Notes: generated from the sequence alone by a model not told the origin. DNA of 64,000 nt from Plantago ovata (GCA_028274465.1 CM051457.1:71212496-71276495), one strand, 5' to 3'; shown: positions 41,052-53,410, numbered from the stretch's first letter. Program-made: numbers and translations.

Positions 41052-42014
41052 TGTTGATAGGTAATTAGTGCTTTCCTCCGTAGTGTCGTGCTTTCCTCTA
41101 GAGCGTCGTAGGGTGAAGGTTCTAGAGCGTCCTTCGCACTTCAAGTGCCTTCCGTACTGTATCTAGGATCTGAGTTATAACTTAGCAAGAGGGGGGGTTA
41201 GTGCCACAAGCCCGGCTTGTCTATGATCAAGCCAGAGGGACGACTTTACGTGTAGGGAGTTGGTAGGCTTCCCTAGTAAATGTAGAGTGAGAAAGTAGTG
41301 TGATGAGATGTCTTAATGATTGAATGATTGAGTACCTTGATTTGAGTGAGCCCATATTTATACTAGCAATAGAATATTGCCTGAGCCCTAGGATCGTGAC
41401 AAGTGTCCGACCCAGATGGAGTCTCTCATGGGCTTAGGCCAATTTGAAGTGACCCATGGGCTTTGGCCCAGATCTTCTACTGAGGTTGACTAGGGTAAAA
41501 TGGTCTTCCTTGGTACCAAAGTTCTTCTAGGGCGGGTGTCGCCCTAGTACCGTCCGAGGACGGGGTAGTAGGGCGACTACCGAGCTTCTAAGGTTCGAGG
41601 ACCACCTTTTCCTTAGGACATGTTAATTCTTCCTTGACGTAAGAAGTTATGTCCGACCACTTGTGGTAGTAGAGCGGAAGGGCACTCGTCCGACTATCAG
41701 TGCTAGTAGGGCAGAAGGGCACCAATCTTGTTCCTCTCGGCGTGCTACTAGGGCGACCCTATGTAGCCGGAGGTTGTGGTGTAGCCCGAGGAGCTCTTTG
41801 CTTGGCTTGCCTTTCTCCTAGCTGGTGGCTACTAGGGCTTTGTCCTGCTAGTAGGGCGTCACCACGCTAGTAGGGCAGCTGTACTTCTAGGTCGAACATA
41901 AGGACTTAGGCTATTTTGCCTAGTCTTTTGTCTGGTCGGACCATGGTGAAAGGTAATCGGACCCTTCTATCATGGTCAGCCCATGTGGCCCTAGTACGCT
42001 CTTAGACGCCCTTA
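41052..42014 (-). mobile_element. Tat 5' LTR (rest at 53384-53410)
   Basis: On the minus strand the LTR starts TGTTGGTGTCGG at 53410, is split by the Angela element inserted at CCTTA, and ends CTATCAACA at 41052, giving about 0.99 kb. TGTTG/CAACA form its inverted ends. U3 (41520-42000) carries at least eight copies of CTAGTAGGGC or its complement. A TATA box lies at 41354-41362. No gene. Confidence 0.85.
41354..41362 (-). promoter_or_regulatory. TATA box of Tat LTR
   Basis: TATAAATAT on the minus strand lies about 310 bases before the LTR end and downstream of the CTAGTAGGGC cluster, where a core promoter is expected. Confidence 0.6.
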
Positions 42015-44133
42015 TGTAAGAAAATATAGTCAGAGTTACCCCTAGGGTATGCAGCGGAATTTCAAAATTTTCTTAACATGCAGGTTGATTGATCATGTAT
42101 ATAACGTATATAATAAACACATTAATCAAAAGACTTACAATACTTCAAAAGCAAGAACATGTATTGAATCGATACGCCAATCGATGAAGTCTTCTTTATA
42201 GTCCGGTGAATCTTTTCCTTCGTCGAAGTCGAATGCAATACTTTGATTATCTGCAAGACAATAAAAGTTAGTTTCCAGCTCATTGAACCTCAACCTTGGT
42301 ATCCACGGATGAACAGCTTATCGGAAAGAATGCTAGGATATTCTTTATGTGGCCAAGAAGATGGGGCGGCAATTTTCCTCCGGTGGGAGTGGCGCGCGCA
42401 GCTTATAGAGAGGTAGGGGAGTGCTTTTATTTTCTCTAAGAAAACTGGTAGGAAGAATGATTCAGAATGATCTTCAATCAATCGTATTTTCAACCATGTA
42501 AAAAGCTCTCTAACAGTCTACTATATGTAGTAGTCAATAGAAGCCTAAAGAAGAATCAATTAGATTTCATAAAGGAATAAGAATCTAATTCTTATTGCAC
42601 AAGGAAACCAATTCAAGTCTAAATTCATTCCCAATCAAATTAGAACTCAATCAGGAAAATCTAACTTATCCCTTGACTTCTAATAGAGGAAGGAGTCGAA
42701 CTCCTTCCCCTACTACTACTGTTGCGCGCGCGTCTAAGGGGGTTAGGTAGGTTCCGATTTTGGGACCCACTTATAATTCTAAGGCAATTCAAACTCCAAG
42801 TAGATTTTGCCCATGTGCATATATTAATTCTAAATTAACATATCCTTTCAAATCAAACCTCTATTATATTTCTAAAATATAATCTTTAATTGTATTTACA
42901 TAAAATACAATTAATCAGCCAATTCAATTAATAATTCCAAATTATTAATTGAGCCACAAATAATTATAATTAATTCCAAATCAATTATAATTCATCAATC
43001 ACAATTAATTCTAAATTAATTGCGATTCCATCTTCAAGGATATTCGGATAAGCTGAATCACCACATAGTGTGACCCATAGGGCCTCATTGTATTAAGCAA
43101 GTGCTACACTAGGCAACATGGAATTCCTAGACGATTCCATTTGCAATATTAATACATGAGGACGTTTGAGAGGTTTCTCAAAGCAAACCCTTTCATTGTG
43201 AAGTCTGTTGCGCTCAACACGGCGATGGTAACGTCCCTCATCTGACTGACTCGAATGCATCTAGGATCGATGAAGTGTCTATCCCAATAATACATCCACG
43301 GGCGTCTTTAGTGAGTTGCTTGGTGAATCCAATATCTATTATGACTATCATAATAATATTGATACGCTGGCCAGCGATTTGACCAATCACAACTATGAAC
43401 GACTATGAGCACTGCTCTCCTGTGCTACACATGAGAGATGAATCCTTCAGAGAATCACTTATCATCCCTATTTGTATGTAGCCATAATCCTGGATCGTGG
43501 CTTGGGTCAACTGCTTATTCAGAGCTGACATCGACGGGTCCACCAAGGATATGGGGCAACAAATGTGATGATAAAGTCCTGTAAGTCCAAAGGACGACTG
43601 TCATCACTTCGACAACTTTCCGGTTCCCATAGACACTTCGGTGTAGAGTATACATCGATGGAAGTTTCCGGTGGGTACTTCCATTGTTCGGTAATCACCC
43701 TTCGAACTACTATGCGGAGTTATGGGAACGTTTCTTGATTGTCCAACAATCCGTTCCGTAGCCGTGGGATCGGCTCACACTTGCTCTAACAAGTATAACC
43801 TCCACGCATACTAGTCTCAGTCGGTTCATTCAGACCCCTGCATCCGAGATGAACCTCGACTAGGGAGAGTTTGGGATAGATGATAACTCAAATAGCTCCC
43901 ACTATCTGTGTGATCGGTCATCTATCTGAGGGGACATGTTTAATATCAATACGGACAGGAATAGAGATATGACATGTTGTACGCCTGGTGTAATATAAAT
44001 ATGAAAGTGATACTCAATAGTCAAACAACAAACATATATTATATTACGTTGACCTGTGTAATAGTACATATATGCCCTTAATAAGGGCTGCATGCCCTTA
44101 ATAAGGACTGTCTCTAGGACATATACACTATCA
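42015..44133 (-). repeat. Angela 3' LTR (minus-strand element)
   Basis: The LTR is 2119 bases, TGATAGTG..CTTACA on the minus strand. The AT hairpin row lies at about 42780-43025. The TATA palindrome is degenerate (42515-42532). The purine tract is at 44134-44144. No gene. Confidence 0.93.
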
Positions 44134-45664
44134 ATCTCCCACTTGGACTAGAGCTAGTCACCTTTATGCTTAATACCTAGATTAGAAAAATGTCTTAAGT
44201 GGACATCCACTGATAAGACCTTGGTGAAAGGATCTGCCACGTTGTCCGTGGTTGAGACACGTTCTATACTAACTTCTCATCTATCAATAATCTCACGTAT
44301 AACGTGATACTTTCTAAGTACATGTTTGTTCTTGTTTGTAGATCTAGGCTCCTTGGCTTGAGCGACGACGCCCGTGTTGTCACAATAAATCGTTATTGGA
44401 CTAGGAGCAGGAACAATCCTCAATTCCTTCAAGAACTCTGAAATCCAGACAGCTTCTTTTGATGCTTCTGATGCAGCAATGTACTCGGCTTCTATGGCTG
44501 AGTCAACAATCGTGGCATGCTTAGAACTCTTCCAACAGATAGCTCCTCCGTTCAATTTGAATACGTATCCTGTCTGTGACTTAAAGTCATCAGGATCTGA
44601 TTCAAATCCAGCGTCGACATAACCAGACATCTTTAATTCTGCTTCTCCACCAAACACCAAGAACATTTCCTTAGTCCGTCGAAGGTACTTAAGAATGTTC
44701 TTTACAACAGTCCAGTGAGGTACTCCTGGATTCTGTTGGTGTCGACAAGTGACACTAAGCACATATGCTACATCTGGCCTTGTGCAATTCATTGCATACA
44801 TTATAGACCCTACTGCCGAAGCATAGGGCACACGACTCATTGCCTTTATTTCTTCATCAGTTTTAGGACTATCCTTAACTGATACCACGATCCCATGCCT
44901 AGCTGGGAGAAAGCCTCTTTTTGAGTCGTCCATCTTATAACGCTTCAGTATTTTGTCGATGTAGGTGGACTGTGTCAATCCTAACATCCTGTTGGATCTA
45001 TCACTATAGATCTTTATCCCTAGGATGTAGTTCGCTTCACCCAATTCCTTCATTGAGAAGGTACTTGATAACCAAACTTTAGTCTCTTCTAGCATAGAGA
45101 CATTGTTTCCCATGATCAAAATGTGATCAACATAAATGATCATGAAAACGACTCCCTTGTCGTTGTGCCTAGGTAGACACAGGGATCTTCCACGCTTCTG
45201 ACGAAGTCAAACGATTTCACAGCTTCGTCAAAGCGGATATTCCAGCTCCTAGACGCTTGCTTTAGCCCATAGATGGATCTCTGTAATTTGCATACAGCAG
45301 TTGGCCTGGTTTTACTAATAAAACCTTCCGGCTGTACCATATAGACCTCTTCCTCAAGGTTGCCATTGAGGAAGGCGGTCTTTACATCCATCTGCCAGAT
45401 CTCATAATCATAGTAGGCAGCTATCGCAAGTAGAATTCGAATAGACTTCAACTATGCTACCGGTGAAAAGGTTTCATCGTAATCGATGCCATACCTTTGT
45501 GTGTAGTCCTTCGCCATAAGTCTAGCCTTGTGCGTTTGTACCTTGCCATCGGCATCTGTCTTTCGTTTAAAGACCCATTTGCACCCAATAGGTCTAACCC
45601 CTTGGGGCAAGTCTACCAAGCTCCAAACTTGGTTCAGGTACATGGAGTCCATTTCCAATTCCAT
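44134..45664 (-). pseudogene. Angela RT-RNase H, broken, YVDH active site
   Basis: 45452-45664 holds [20 protein letters not shown]; a TAG (Lys codon lost) follows VA. 45140-45451 has QMDVKTAFLNGNLEEEVYM. 44277-45143 (288 aa) starts at the catalytic box, which reads YVDHILIMG instead of YVDD, and continues with VPYASAVGSIMYAMNCTRPD, VDAGFES, AIEAEYIAASEAS and YCDNTGVVAQAKEPRS. A TGA (GGA in the sister) ends it after REIIDR. At least four lesions. The RT is dead through the Asp loss even without them. Confidence 0.9.
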
Positions 45665-45673
45665 GGCCTCTTG

Positions 45674-47246
45674 TCATCTGTCTGAGTCAATATCATTTAT
45701 TGCCTCTTTGTAGGTCTCGGGGTCTTCCCGATCTGATAAGCCAACATCAAGTTCACTGATGTCTTCTATCATAAGGCTTTGCTTCTGAGGTCCTTTTGGG
45801 ATCCTCTTCGACCTACGGAGCTCGACTGGTGCTTCTGTCGGTGTTTCTGGTGCTTTTCTTTTCTGGCTTCGTGTAACACGAACATTATCAGTGGGCACTG
45901 ATGCAGCCGGTCGCGTGCTACGACCCCTTTCCCTAGCGGGAGGCTGCTCTTGTGCAACTTGTTGCACATGTGGATTGACAACGGATTCTATTGGTGTGGT
46001 TTCAACTGTTGATCTAATCACAGGACTCCCACTGACTATGACTTGCCTAGCAAGTGTCATATCATTACACTTGTCTGCTTCGAAAGCTCCCACTGAACTT
46101 GAGTCCAAATCAGAAGATTTAGAGAACTCATGTTCGCGCGTGTCAAAGTCTTGAATTTCTTCAAGTTCTATCATATCATTTAACCTCTCTTCTTCGAGGT
46201 ATTCCGCTTCTAAAAACTTGACGTTTCTAGATACTATCACCTTGTGATCTTCAGCATGATAGAATTCATAGCCTCTCGTCTGACGAGGATAGCCTATGAA
46301 ATATACTTTGACACCCTTGGCATCTAACTTATCAGTGAGCAACAATTTGACTATCGCAGGACAGCCCCAAGGTCTAAGATAGCCCAGTGAGGGCTTCTTT
46401 CCTTTCCATAACTCATAAGGAGTTTTCTCCACTGATTTAGATGGTACACGGTTCAGAATGTAGATTGCAGTTTGTAGCGCATATCCCCATATATATTTTG
46501 GAAGAGTCGAGAATCTAATCATTGATCTTACCATGTCTAGAAGGGTTTGATTCTTTCTCTCAGACACACCATTTAATTGTGGTGTTCCAGGAGGGGTCCA
46601 TTGCGATTGAATTCCATTCTCCTTCAAGTAGTCGATAAATTCTTCACTAAGGTATTCACCTCCTCGATCTGATCGAAGAGTGACTATTCTTAGGTTCAAT
46701 TCATTCTCGACCTCATTCCTAAACTCCTTGAATTTCCCAAAGGTCTAAGATTTATTCTTCATCAGATAAATATATCCATACCTTGAGAAATCGTCAGTAA
46801 AGGTAACGAAGTAAGAATAACCTCCACGTGCTTGGACTTTAAAAGGTCCACATACATCAGTATGTATGAGCTCTAAGCAGCGAGTGGCACGAACACCTTG
46901 TCCAACAAAGGGTTTGTTCGTCATCTTACCCTTAACACATGATTCGCATGTACCATATGATTGAAAATCAAATGGTTCTAAGTAGTCCAACTTCCTTAGT
47001 CTTTGAATCCGTGTTTCATTGATATGGCCTAGCCAACAATGCCATAGATAAGATGGATTATTCTTCCTACTTGAAGACAGTTGTTTGTTATGTATTTGAA
47101 ATAAAGGTAGACTACTTTGCAAAATATATAAAAACCATTCACTAAGCGAGTCTTTCCATAATACTGGTCATTTAATGAAAAATAACAAGTATTATTAGCA
47201 AATCGAAAGGAAAAACCCAAATTGTCCAACAATGGAATGGAAATAA
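45674..47246 (-). pseudogene. Angela integrase, broken
   Basis: Pieces are 47029-47232 (PR end and pre-integrase), 46745-47122 with the HHCC zinc domain (YLWHCWLGHINET, CESCVKGKM) and first Asp (HTDVCGPFK), and 45674-46699 (341 aa) with [34 protein letters not shown] (catalytic Glu) and [23 protein letters not shown] to TGA at the downstream end (SDR stop) and a shift near 46700-46745 break it. The MULE-like insert at 47256 lies just upstream. Confidence 0.9.
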
Positions 47247-47255
47247 TATTTCTGA

Positions 47256-48506
47256 GACAAATTTACGTCTACCACCCTCACTAAACACTCACTTTTCATC
47301 CTAGTCCAACATTAGCGGAGAATTACATTTTAGTCCAGCCGGACCTCCAGTGTTGACTCAGGTAAGTTGGGTTTTCTAATTTTCGCCCAACCAAACACGC
47401 CCTTATACTCCAAATACTATTTTTTTTCCTTTTCTTTTTTTTCTTTTCTTTTCTTTTTCTTTTCTTCCCTTCTTTGTTTTCCTACCTTCTTCACATAATT
47501 CGGTACCGGATTCGGATTCCGGTACCGGAAGAACAGCTCCCGGAGCTGCCATGGCAGCTCCGATCGGAAGCTTCCATGGAAGCTTGTTGCTGCCATGGAG
47601 GCAGCTTCCAGATCGGAAGCTGCTTCCGATCGGAAGCTGCTATAGCTTCGATCGGAAGCTACAACAGCTTCCGATCGGAGGCAGCTTCCAGATCGGATGG
47701 CAGCTTCCGATCGAAAGCTGCTTCCATGGCAGCTTCCGATCGGAAGCTGCTATAGCTTCGATCGGAAGCTACAACAGCTTCCGATCGGAGGCAGCTTCCA
47801 GATCGGAAGCTGCTTCCAGGCAGCTTCCGATCGGAAGCTGCTATAGCTTCGATCGGAAGCTACAACAGCTTCCGATCGGAAGCTGCTATAGCTTCGATCG
47901 GAAGCTACAACAGCTTCCGATCGAAATGGCAGCTTCTTGATCGGAAGATGCTGCCATGGCAGCTGTGCCAAGCTCCGATTGGGGCTTTGCAAAGCCCCAA
48001 TCGGAGCTTTGTACTCCGATCAGAAAGCTCCGATCGGAGTTATGTTCATCTTGTTCTTCTTTGTTTTTTATTTATTTATTTTTATTTAGTATTATTTATT
48101 TTTATTTAATAAAGAAAAAAAGAAAAGGTAAAAAATAAAATTTGGGACTCATTTTGAAATTCAATTTTTGTAGGGGTTTGTTTTAAAATAATTTTGTAAA
48201 CTATTTTGAAATATAGCTAAATTATGTGGGTTAATTTATAAATTGTTTGTGTTAATATTGTAAAAGTCAAAACATTTGGGGTGAATTTGTAATAAACGAA
48301 ACTTCATGTTGTTTGGCGTAATTCAGAATCTAAAATTCCGGCGGGGGCATAAATGTCATTTCCAGGGCTTAGAGCGCAGGAAGTCAAATCCGTGGGTTAA
48401 AATGTAATTACATTGGTTTAGTAAGGGAGTCTCGTGTAATAAAAAAATATAGCTGGACTAATCTGTAATACTCGACAATAGTAGGGGTACCAAAAGTAAT
48501 AGCCCC
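47256..48506. mobile_element. MULE-like non-coding insert with 9-base target duplication
   Basis: Inside the protease gene of the Angela element, TATTTCTGA (47247-47255) and TATTTCTTA (48507-48515) flank 1251 bases absent from the sister copy at about 15645. A 9-base duplication points to the Mutator superfamily. The ends (GACAAATTTACGTCTACC and, reversed, GGGGCTATTACTTTTGGTAC) are only loosely alike. There is no transposase frame. The centre is the palindromic repeat at 47530-48045; the rest is AT-rich, including a T-rich tract near 47420-47465. Confidence 0.6.
47530..48045. repeat. Palindromic AGCTTCCGATCGGAAGCT tandem block
   Basis: The perfect 18-base palindrome AGCTTCCGATCGGAAGCT and close forms recur through the block. 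A 45-base unit (palindrome, then GCTATAGCTTCGATCGGAAG, then CTACAAC) is present four times (about 47623, 47734, 47825, 47870). Almost every unit is its own complement, so the region can fold into many hairpins. Open frames here in several phases are an effect of the repeat. Confidence 0.9.
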
Positions 48507-48515
48507 TATTTCTTA

Positions 48516-49062
48516 CAATGGATGTAACAAAATAAACGTTATCAAGTTCTAAACATTGTCCTGATGGTAAATCTATCTTGCAGCGTCCAACGCGTTTGTC
48601 TTCAACTGGATTGCCGTTCCCAACATGCAAGTCGATTTCACCTTGCTTGACTAGCCTGTGTTCAATTAGCCCCTGCACATTATTACAAATGTGTGAGCCA
48701 CAGGCTGTATCTAATACCCAACCATTGGAGTCAAAAGTAGTCATGTTCATTTCAATAACAAACATACCTGAGCTAGAAGCCGGCGGCTTCTTAGCTTGAT
48801 CTGCCCTTAGCTTAGGGCAATCTTTCTTCCAATGCCCTTTCTGCTTACAGAAAAGACATTCATCTGTGCGTACCGTTCCGCTTCTCTTGAAATTCCTTTT
48901 CTGGTTCAGACGCTTAGGCCTATCACTCGAAGTATTAGCCTTGGCTCCCGACTTTCCCTTACCCTTAGCACCTTTGTTTCTCGGGTTTGGGTTAGACGGT
49001 TGCCCAACATACATGATCGATTTCTCCTTCTTAGGAAGAGTTTGATCATATGTCTTCAGCAA
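48516..49062 (-). pseudogene. Angela nucleocapsid and protease, cut by insert
   Basis: On the minus strand the frame has a basic linker (NPRNKGAKGKGKSGAKANTS), an intact zinc knuckle CLFCKQKGHWKKDC and the protease WVLDTACGSHICNNVQGL with DTA as active site. HVGNGNPVEDKRVG and CLELDNVYFVTSIVRN follow, where the MULE-like insert interrupts it. The open frame runs on to 48418, inside the insert. It overlaps the gag frame end at 49056-49062 in another phase. Confidence 0.88.
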
Positions 49063-49670
49063 ATTATGGAGTTCGGGCAGTGTAACGTCCTTCGCATTCG
49101 TGGATACGAACTCGGCAATGATTGAATGACAAAGATCACCATGATCTTATTCTCCAGCTTGACACCGGCATCGGCATGCTTCTCAAAGATACCAATCATC
49201 TTGAGAACATGTTTAGATATGTTCCCTCCTTCATTGAGCTTGCATCTGTGTATCTCTTTGATCAAATCAAATTCAACACTTCTGGTTGTCGTCTTAAAGA
49301 GCGACTCAAGATGCTTCAGCATCTCATACGGCAACATGCTTTCATGTTGTCTCTGCAGCTCATTGCTCATTGCCGCCAGCATAATACACTGCGCGGATCT
49401 AGCATCCTCTTGATGCTTATCAGACTTTGCCTTGTTGGCTTGATTCCAAGCAGCAACTTGATCGGCAGTCTGGTTCTCGAGACACACGGGAATAGCCTCG
49501 TCCAAGACGTACTCAATCTTTTCGTACCTCAACACCAAACGAATATTCCTGATCCAATCTAGGAAGTTTGGTCCGGTCAAAATTTGCTTCTCTAAGACAG
49601 CATGGAGCGAGATACTCGCCATTTTGGTTTTCCTAAGGAGAAATAGTATAGACCGAAAATAATAAATCAA
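49056..49670 (-). CDS. Angela Gag capsid part
   Basis: The frame (204 aa; the likely initiator is the MASISLHAVLEKQ Met at about residue 17, at 49622) has PNFLDWIRNIRLVLRYEKIE, EYVLDEAIP, MLPYEMLKHLESLF, RCKLNEGGNISKHVLKMIG and VIQSLPSSYPRMRRTLH. This is the UBN2/Copia Gag pattern. The array copy at 14678-15237 is clearly different over this same part. The frame shifts near 49060, so nucleocapsid is in another phase. It would form the capsid shell of the particle. Confidence 0.8.
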   Translation of the reverse strand: MIYYFRSILFLLRKTKMASISLHAVLEKQILTGPNFLDWIRNIRLVLRYEKIEYVLDEAIPVCLENQTADQVAAWNQANKAKSDKHQEDARSAQCIMLAAMSNELQRQHESMLPYEMLKHLESLFKTTTRSVEFDLIKEIHRCKLNEGGNISKHVLKMIGIFEKHADAGVKLENKIMVIFVIQSLPSSYPRMRRTLHCPNSIIC

Positions 49671-49708
49671 CTATTGAAATACTATTTCTAAATACACAGT
49701 CAACATAA

Positions 49709-49897
49709 CTAAACAACAAGGTCCTTTAGCTGTTTAGCTTCCACTATTTTCACATATGATTGCCCCCAAAACAAACATACGGGTAATGTCCAACAAGTTA
49801 CCGTAGTGGCCAAGATCCAAATCCATACTATGCTATACTCCAACGGGGGCTGGTTGCATAACATAATATGACCGGTAGGACTATCCAATTGCGTCAC
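49709..49897 (-). other. Leader small ORF, counterpart of 14500-14688
   Basis: A 62-codon frame, MTQLDSPTGHIMLC to KQLKDLVV, upstream of gag. Two residues differ from the copy on the + strand. It could be an upstream ORF; support is weak. Confidence 0.3.
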
Positions 49898-50185
49898 GCA
49901 ACTCTTGGGTGTTAAATCTAATTTAACCAGACGCTCTACATATTGTACCTATCGAGGTCGCTAGATACAATATGCAGTAAATTATAACCATAGGCTTACT
50001 CTAATCTGACGATCACTGCGAGTCTGCAAGACGAGGTCGCCAATACAGGGAAACGCAATGAAAGTTCAGAATTAAAGCACCCCATGGAAAGCATCACAGA
50101 AACACATACGTATACATATTTCTGCACTTATATTGGTTGGGGCTTGTAGCTTGAGGGTTGTTATCAGTCATCTACAAACAAATAA

Positions 50186-50368
50186 GGGCGCTGCATACCC
50201 ATCATGCATGAGCGGTCTACATGTAATGGATGCCGCCTATCCATTCTAGTTCTAAACGCGGTTAAGCACATAATGGGCGCCACCTACCCATACATAAAAA
50301 TATGCGGTCCGACAAATAAGAGGGCGCCGCCTACCCTCGCACGCATAGCGGTCAAACGGAAAGTAAAA
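50186..50368 (-). repeat. Four tandem units of about 46 bases in Angela leader
   Basis: Units start at about 50186, 50228, 50275 and 50322, each with a GGGCGCCGCCTACCC-type core and a GCGGT near the end. The array copy has only one such unit (about 14185-14215), so the block expanded in this element. Confidence 0.65.
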
Positions 50369-50813
50369 CACATGGTATTTAAACATGCATTGTCAAACAA
50401 TAGCATATTGAGCATACAAACAAGTAGTAGCCTATGTGGATGCCAAATGACTTCATAATTTCATTATGAAAATTATAATCACATACTTATAATCTCTATG
50501 AAAAATTGGAAATTTGGACTAGATTGAAAAATCGAAAATTCTATTGACCAGGTAGCAATTTTTTGAAAACCCGAAGGACCCAATTGTAATTTTCAAAACC
50601 TTGGAGGTGTTAAATTTAAAATTCAAAAGTAGAGAGACTTATTTGTAATAAACAATAAATTGATAAATTACAAATAAGCCCCTTGACTTAATACTAATTA
50701 AATTTAACCCCTCTAGTTAACAATAATTACAATTAAATCATATTTATAATCCAAATATAAAATTCAATCTTCAAAATTTCAAAAAATTCAATTTTGGGTC
50801 CAACCCGAAAAAT

Positions 50814-50922
<109 letters not shown>

Positions 50923-50957
50923 CGGGGACGGGATTAGGGCGCCTGCGGCACTCAGGC

Positions 50958-51094
<137 letters not shown>

Positions 51095-51235
51095 ATTTTT
51101 TTTTTTTGAAAAAATATAAATTCTAAATTTATATAAAAACAAAACTTTCGAAAATCGAATTAATCACAGAATCAATTGGATCCACATAAACTACAAAATC
51201 ACATAACATATATATGTATATACATAATCAGTTAA

Positions 51236-51251
51236 CCTCGCTCTGATACCA
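51236..51251 (-). other. Primer binding site of minus-strand Angela element
   Basis: Minus strand TGGTATCAGAGCGAGG, one base after the LTR end, is the normal initiator-tRNA-Met form. Confidence 0.9.
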
Positions 51252-51252
51252 C

Positions 51253-53378
51253 TGTAAGAAAATATGGTCAGAGTTACCCCTAGGGTACACAGCGGAATTT
51301 CAAAATTTTCTTAACATACATGTTAATTGATCATGTATATAGCGTATATAATAAACACATTAATCAGAAGACTTACAATACTTCAAAAGCAAGAACAGGT
51401 ATTGAATCGATACGCCAATCGATGAAGTCTTCGTAATAGTCCGGTGAATCTTATCCTTCGTCGAGGTCGAAGATATCTGCAATACTTTGATTATCTGCAA
51501 GACAATAAAAGTTAGTTTCCAGCTCTTTGAACCTCAACCTTGGTATCCATGGATGAACAACTTATCGAAAAGAATGCTAGGATATTCTTTATGTGGCCAA
51601 GAGGATGGGGCGACAATTTTCCTCCGGTGGGAGTGGCGCGCGCAGGTTATGGAGAGGTAGGGGAGAGCTTTTATTTTCTCTAAGAAAACTGATAGGAAGA
51701 ATGATTCAGAATGATCTTCAATCAATCGTAGTTTAAACCATGTAAAATGCTCTCTAACAGTCTACTATATATAATAGTCAATAGAAGCCTAAAGAGGAAT
51801 CAATTAGACTTCATAAAGGAATAAGAATCTAATTCTAATTGCACAAGGAAACCAATTCAAGTCTAGATTCATTCCAATAAAATTAGAACTCAATCAGGAA
51901 AATCTAACTTATCCCTTGACTTCTAATAGAGGAAGGAGTCGAACTCCTTCCCCTACTACTACTGCTGCGCGCGCGTCTAAGGGGGTTAGGTAGGTCCCGA
52001 TTTTGGGACCCACTTATAATTCTAAGGCAATTCAAACTCCAAGTAGATTTTGCCCATGTGCATATATTAATTCTAAATTAACATATCCTTTCAAATCAAA
52101 CCTCTATTATATTTCTAAAATATAATATTTAATTGTATTTACATAAAATACAATTAATCAGCCAATTCAATTAATAATTACAAATTATTAATTGAATAAT
52201 TATAATTAATTCCAAATCAATCATAATTCATCAATCAAAATTAATTCTTAATTGATTGCGATTCCATCTTCAAGGATATTCGGATAAGCTGAATCACCAC
52301 ATAGTGTTACCCATAGGGCCTCATTGTATTAAGCAAGTGCTACACTAGGAAACATGCAATTCCTAGACGTTTCCATTTGCAATATTAATACATGAGGACG
52401 TTTCAGAGGTTTTTCTCAAAGCAAACCCTTTCGTTGTGAAGTCTGTTGCGCTCAACGCGGCGATGGTAACGTCCCTTCATTTGACTGACTCGAATGCATC
52501 TAGGATCGATGAAGTGTCTATCCCAATAATACATCCACGGGCGTCTTCAGTGAGTGTCTTGGTGAATCCAATATCTATTATGACTATCATAATAATATTG
52601 ATACGCTGGCCAGCGATTTGACCAATCACAACTATGAACGACTATGAGCAGTGCTCTCCTGTGCTACACATGAGAGATGAATCCTTCAGAGAAGCACTTA
52701 TCAACCCCATTTGTATGTAGCCACAATCCTGGATCGTGTCTTGGGTAAACTGCTTATTCCGAGCTGACATCGACGGGTCCACCAAGGATATATATGGGGC
52801 AACAAATGTGATGATAAAGTCCTGTAAGTCCAAAGGACGACTGGCATCACTTCGACAACTTTCCGGTTCCCATAGACACTTCGGTGTAGAGTATACATCG
52901 ATGGGAGTTTCCGGTGGGTACTTCCATTGTTCGTTAATCACTCTTCGAACAACTATGCGGAGTTATGGGAACGTTTCTTGATTGTCCAACAATCCGTTCC
53001 GTGGTCGTGGTATCGGCTCACACTTGCTCTAACAAGATATAACCTCCACGCATACTAGTCTCATCTGGTTCATTCAGACCGCTACATCCGAGATGAACCT
53101 CGACTAGGGAGAGTTTGGGATAGATGATAACTCACATAGCTCCCATTATTTGTGTGATCGGTCATCTAACCGAGGGGACATGTTTGATATCAATACAGAC
53201 AGGAATAGAGATATGACATGTTGTATGCCTGGTGTAATATAAATATGAAAGCGATACTCAATAGTCAAACAAACAAACATATGTTATATTACGTTGACCT
53301 GTGTAATAGTACATATATGCCCTTAATAAGGGCTGTATGCCCTTAATAAAGACTGTCTCTAGGACATATACACTATCA
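51253..53378 (-). repeat. Angela 5' LTR (minus-strand element)
   Basis: The LTR is 2126 bases, TGATAGTG at 53378 to TTTTCTTACA at 51253 on the minus strand. The hairpin row is at about 52060-52260 and a degenerate TATA palindrome near 51765. No gene. Confidence 0.93.
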
Positions 53379-53383
53379 CCTTA

Positions 53384-53410
53384 GGGGTTGGACATATTCC
53401 GACACCAACA
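53384..53410 (-). repeat. First 27 bases of the Tat 5' LTR
   Basis: On the minus strand TGTTGGTGTCGGAATATGTC. It is separated from the rest of the LTR by the Angela element, whose CCTTA target copies flank both cuts. Right of 53410 the sequence is of a different kind. Confidence 0.8.

Noticed and set aside
47474-47992. Ser/Ala/Arg-rich open frames on both strands
   Set aside because: Products of the self-complementary repeat block, which is open in several phases.
47530-48045. CRISPR-like array
   Set aside because: Units are contiguous and palindromic, without unique spacers, in plant repeat DNA.
49122-49562. Frames on the + strand opposite Angela gag
   Set aside because: Antisense shadows of the real minus-strand Gag frame.
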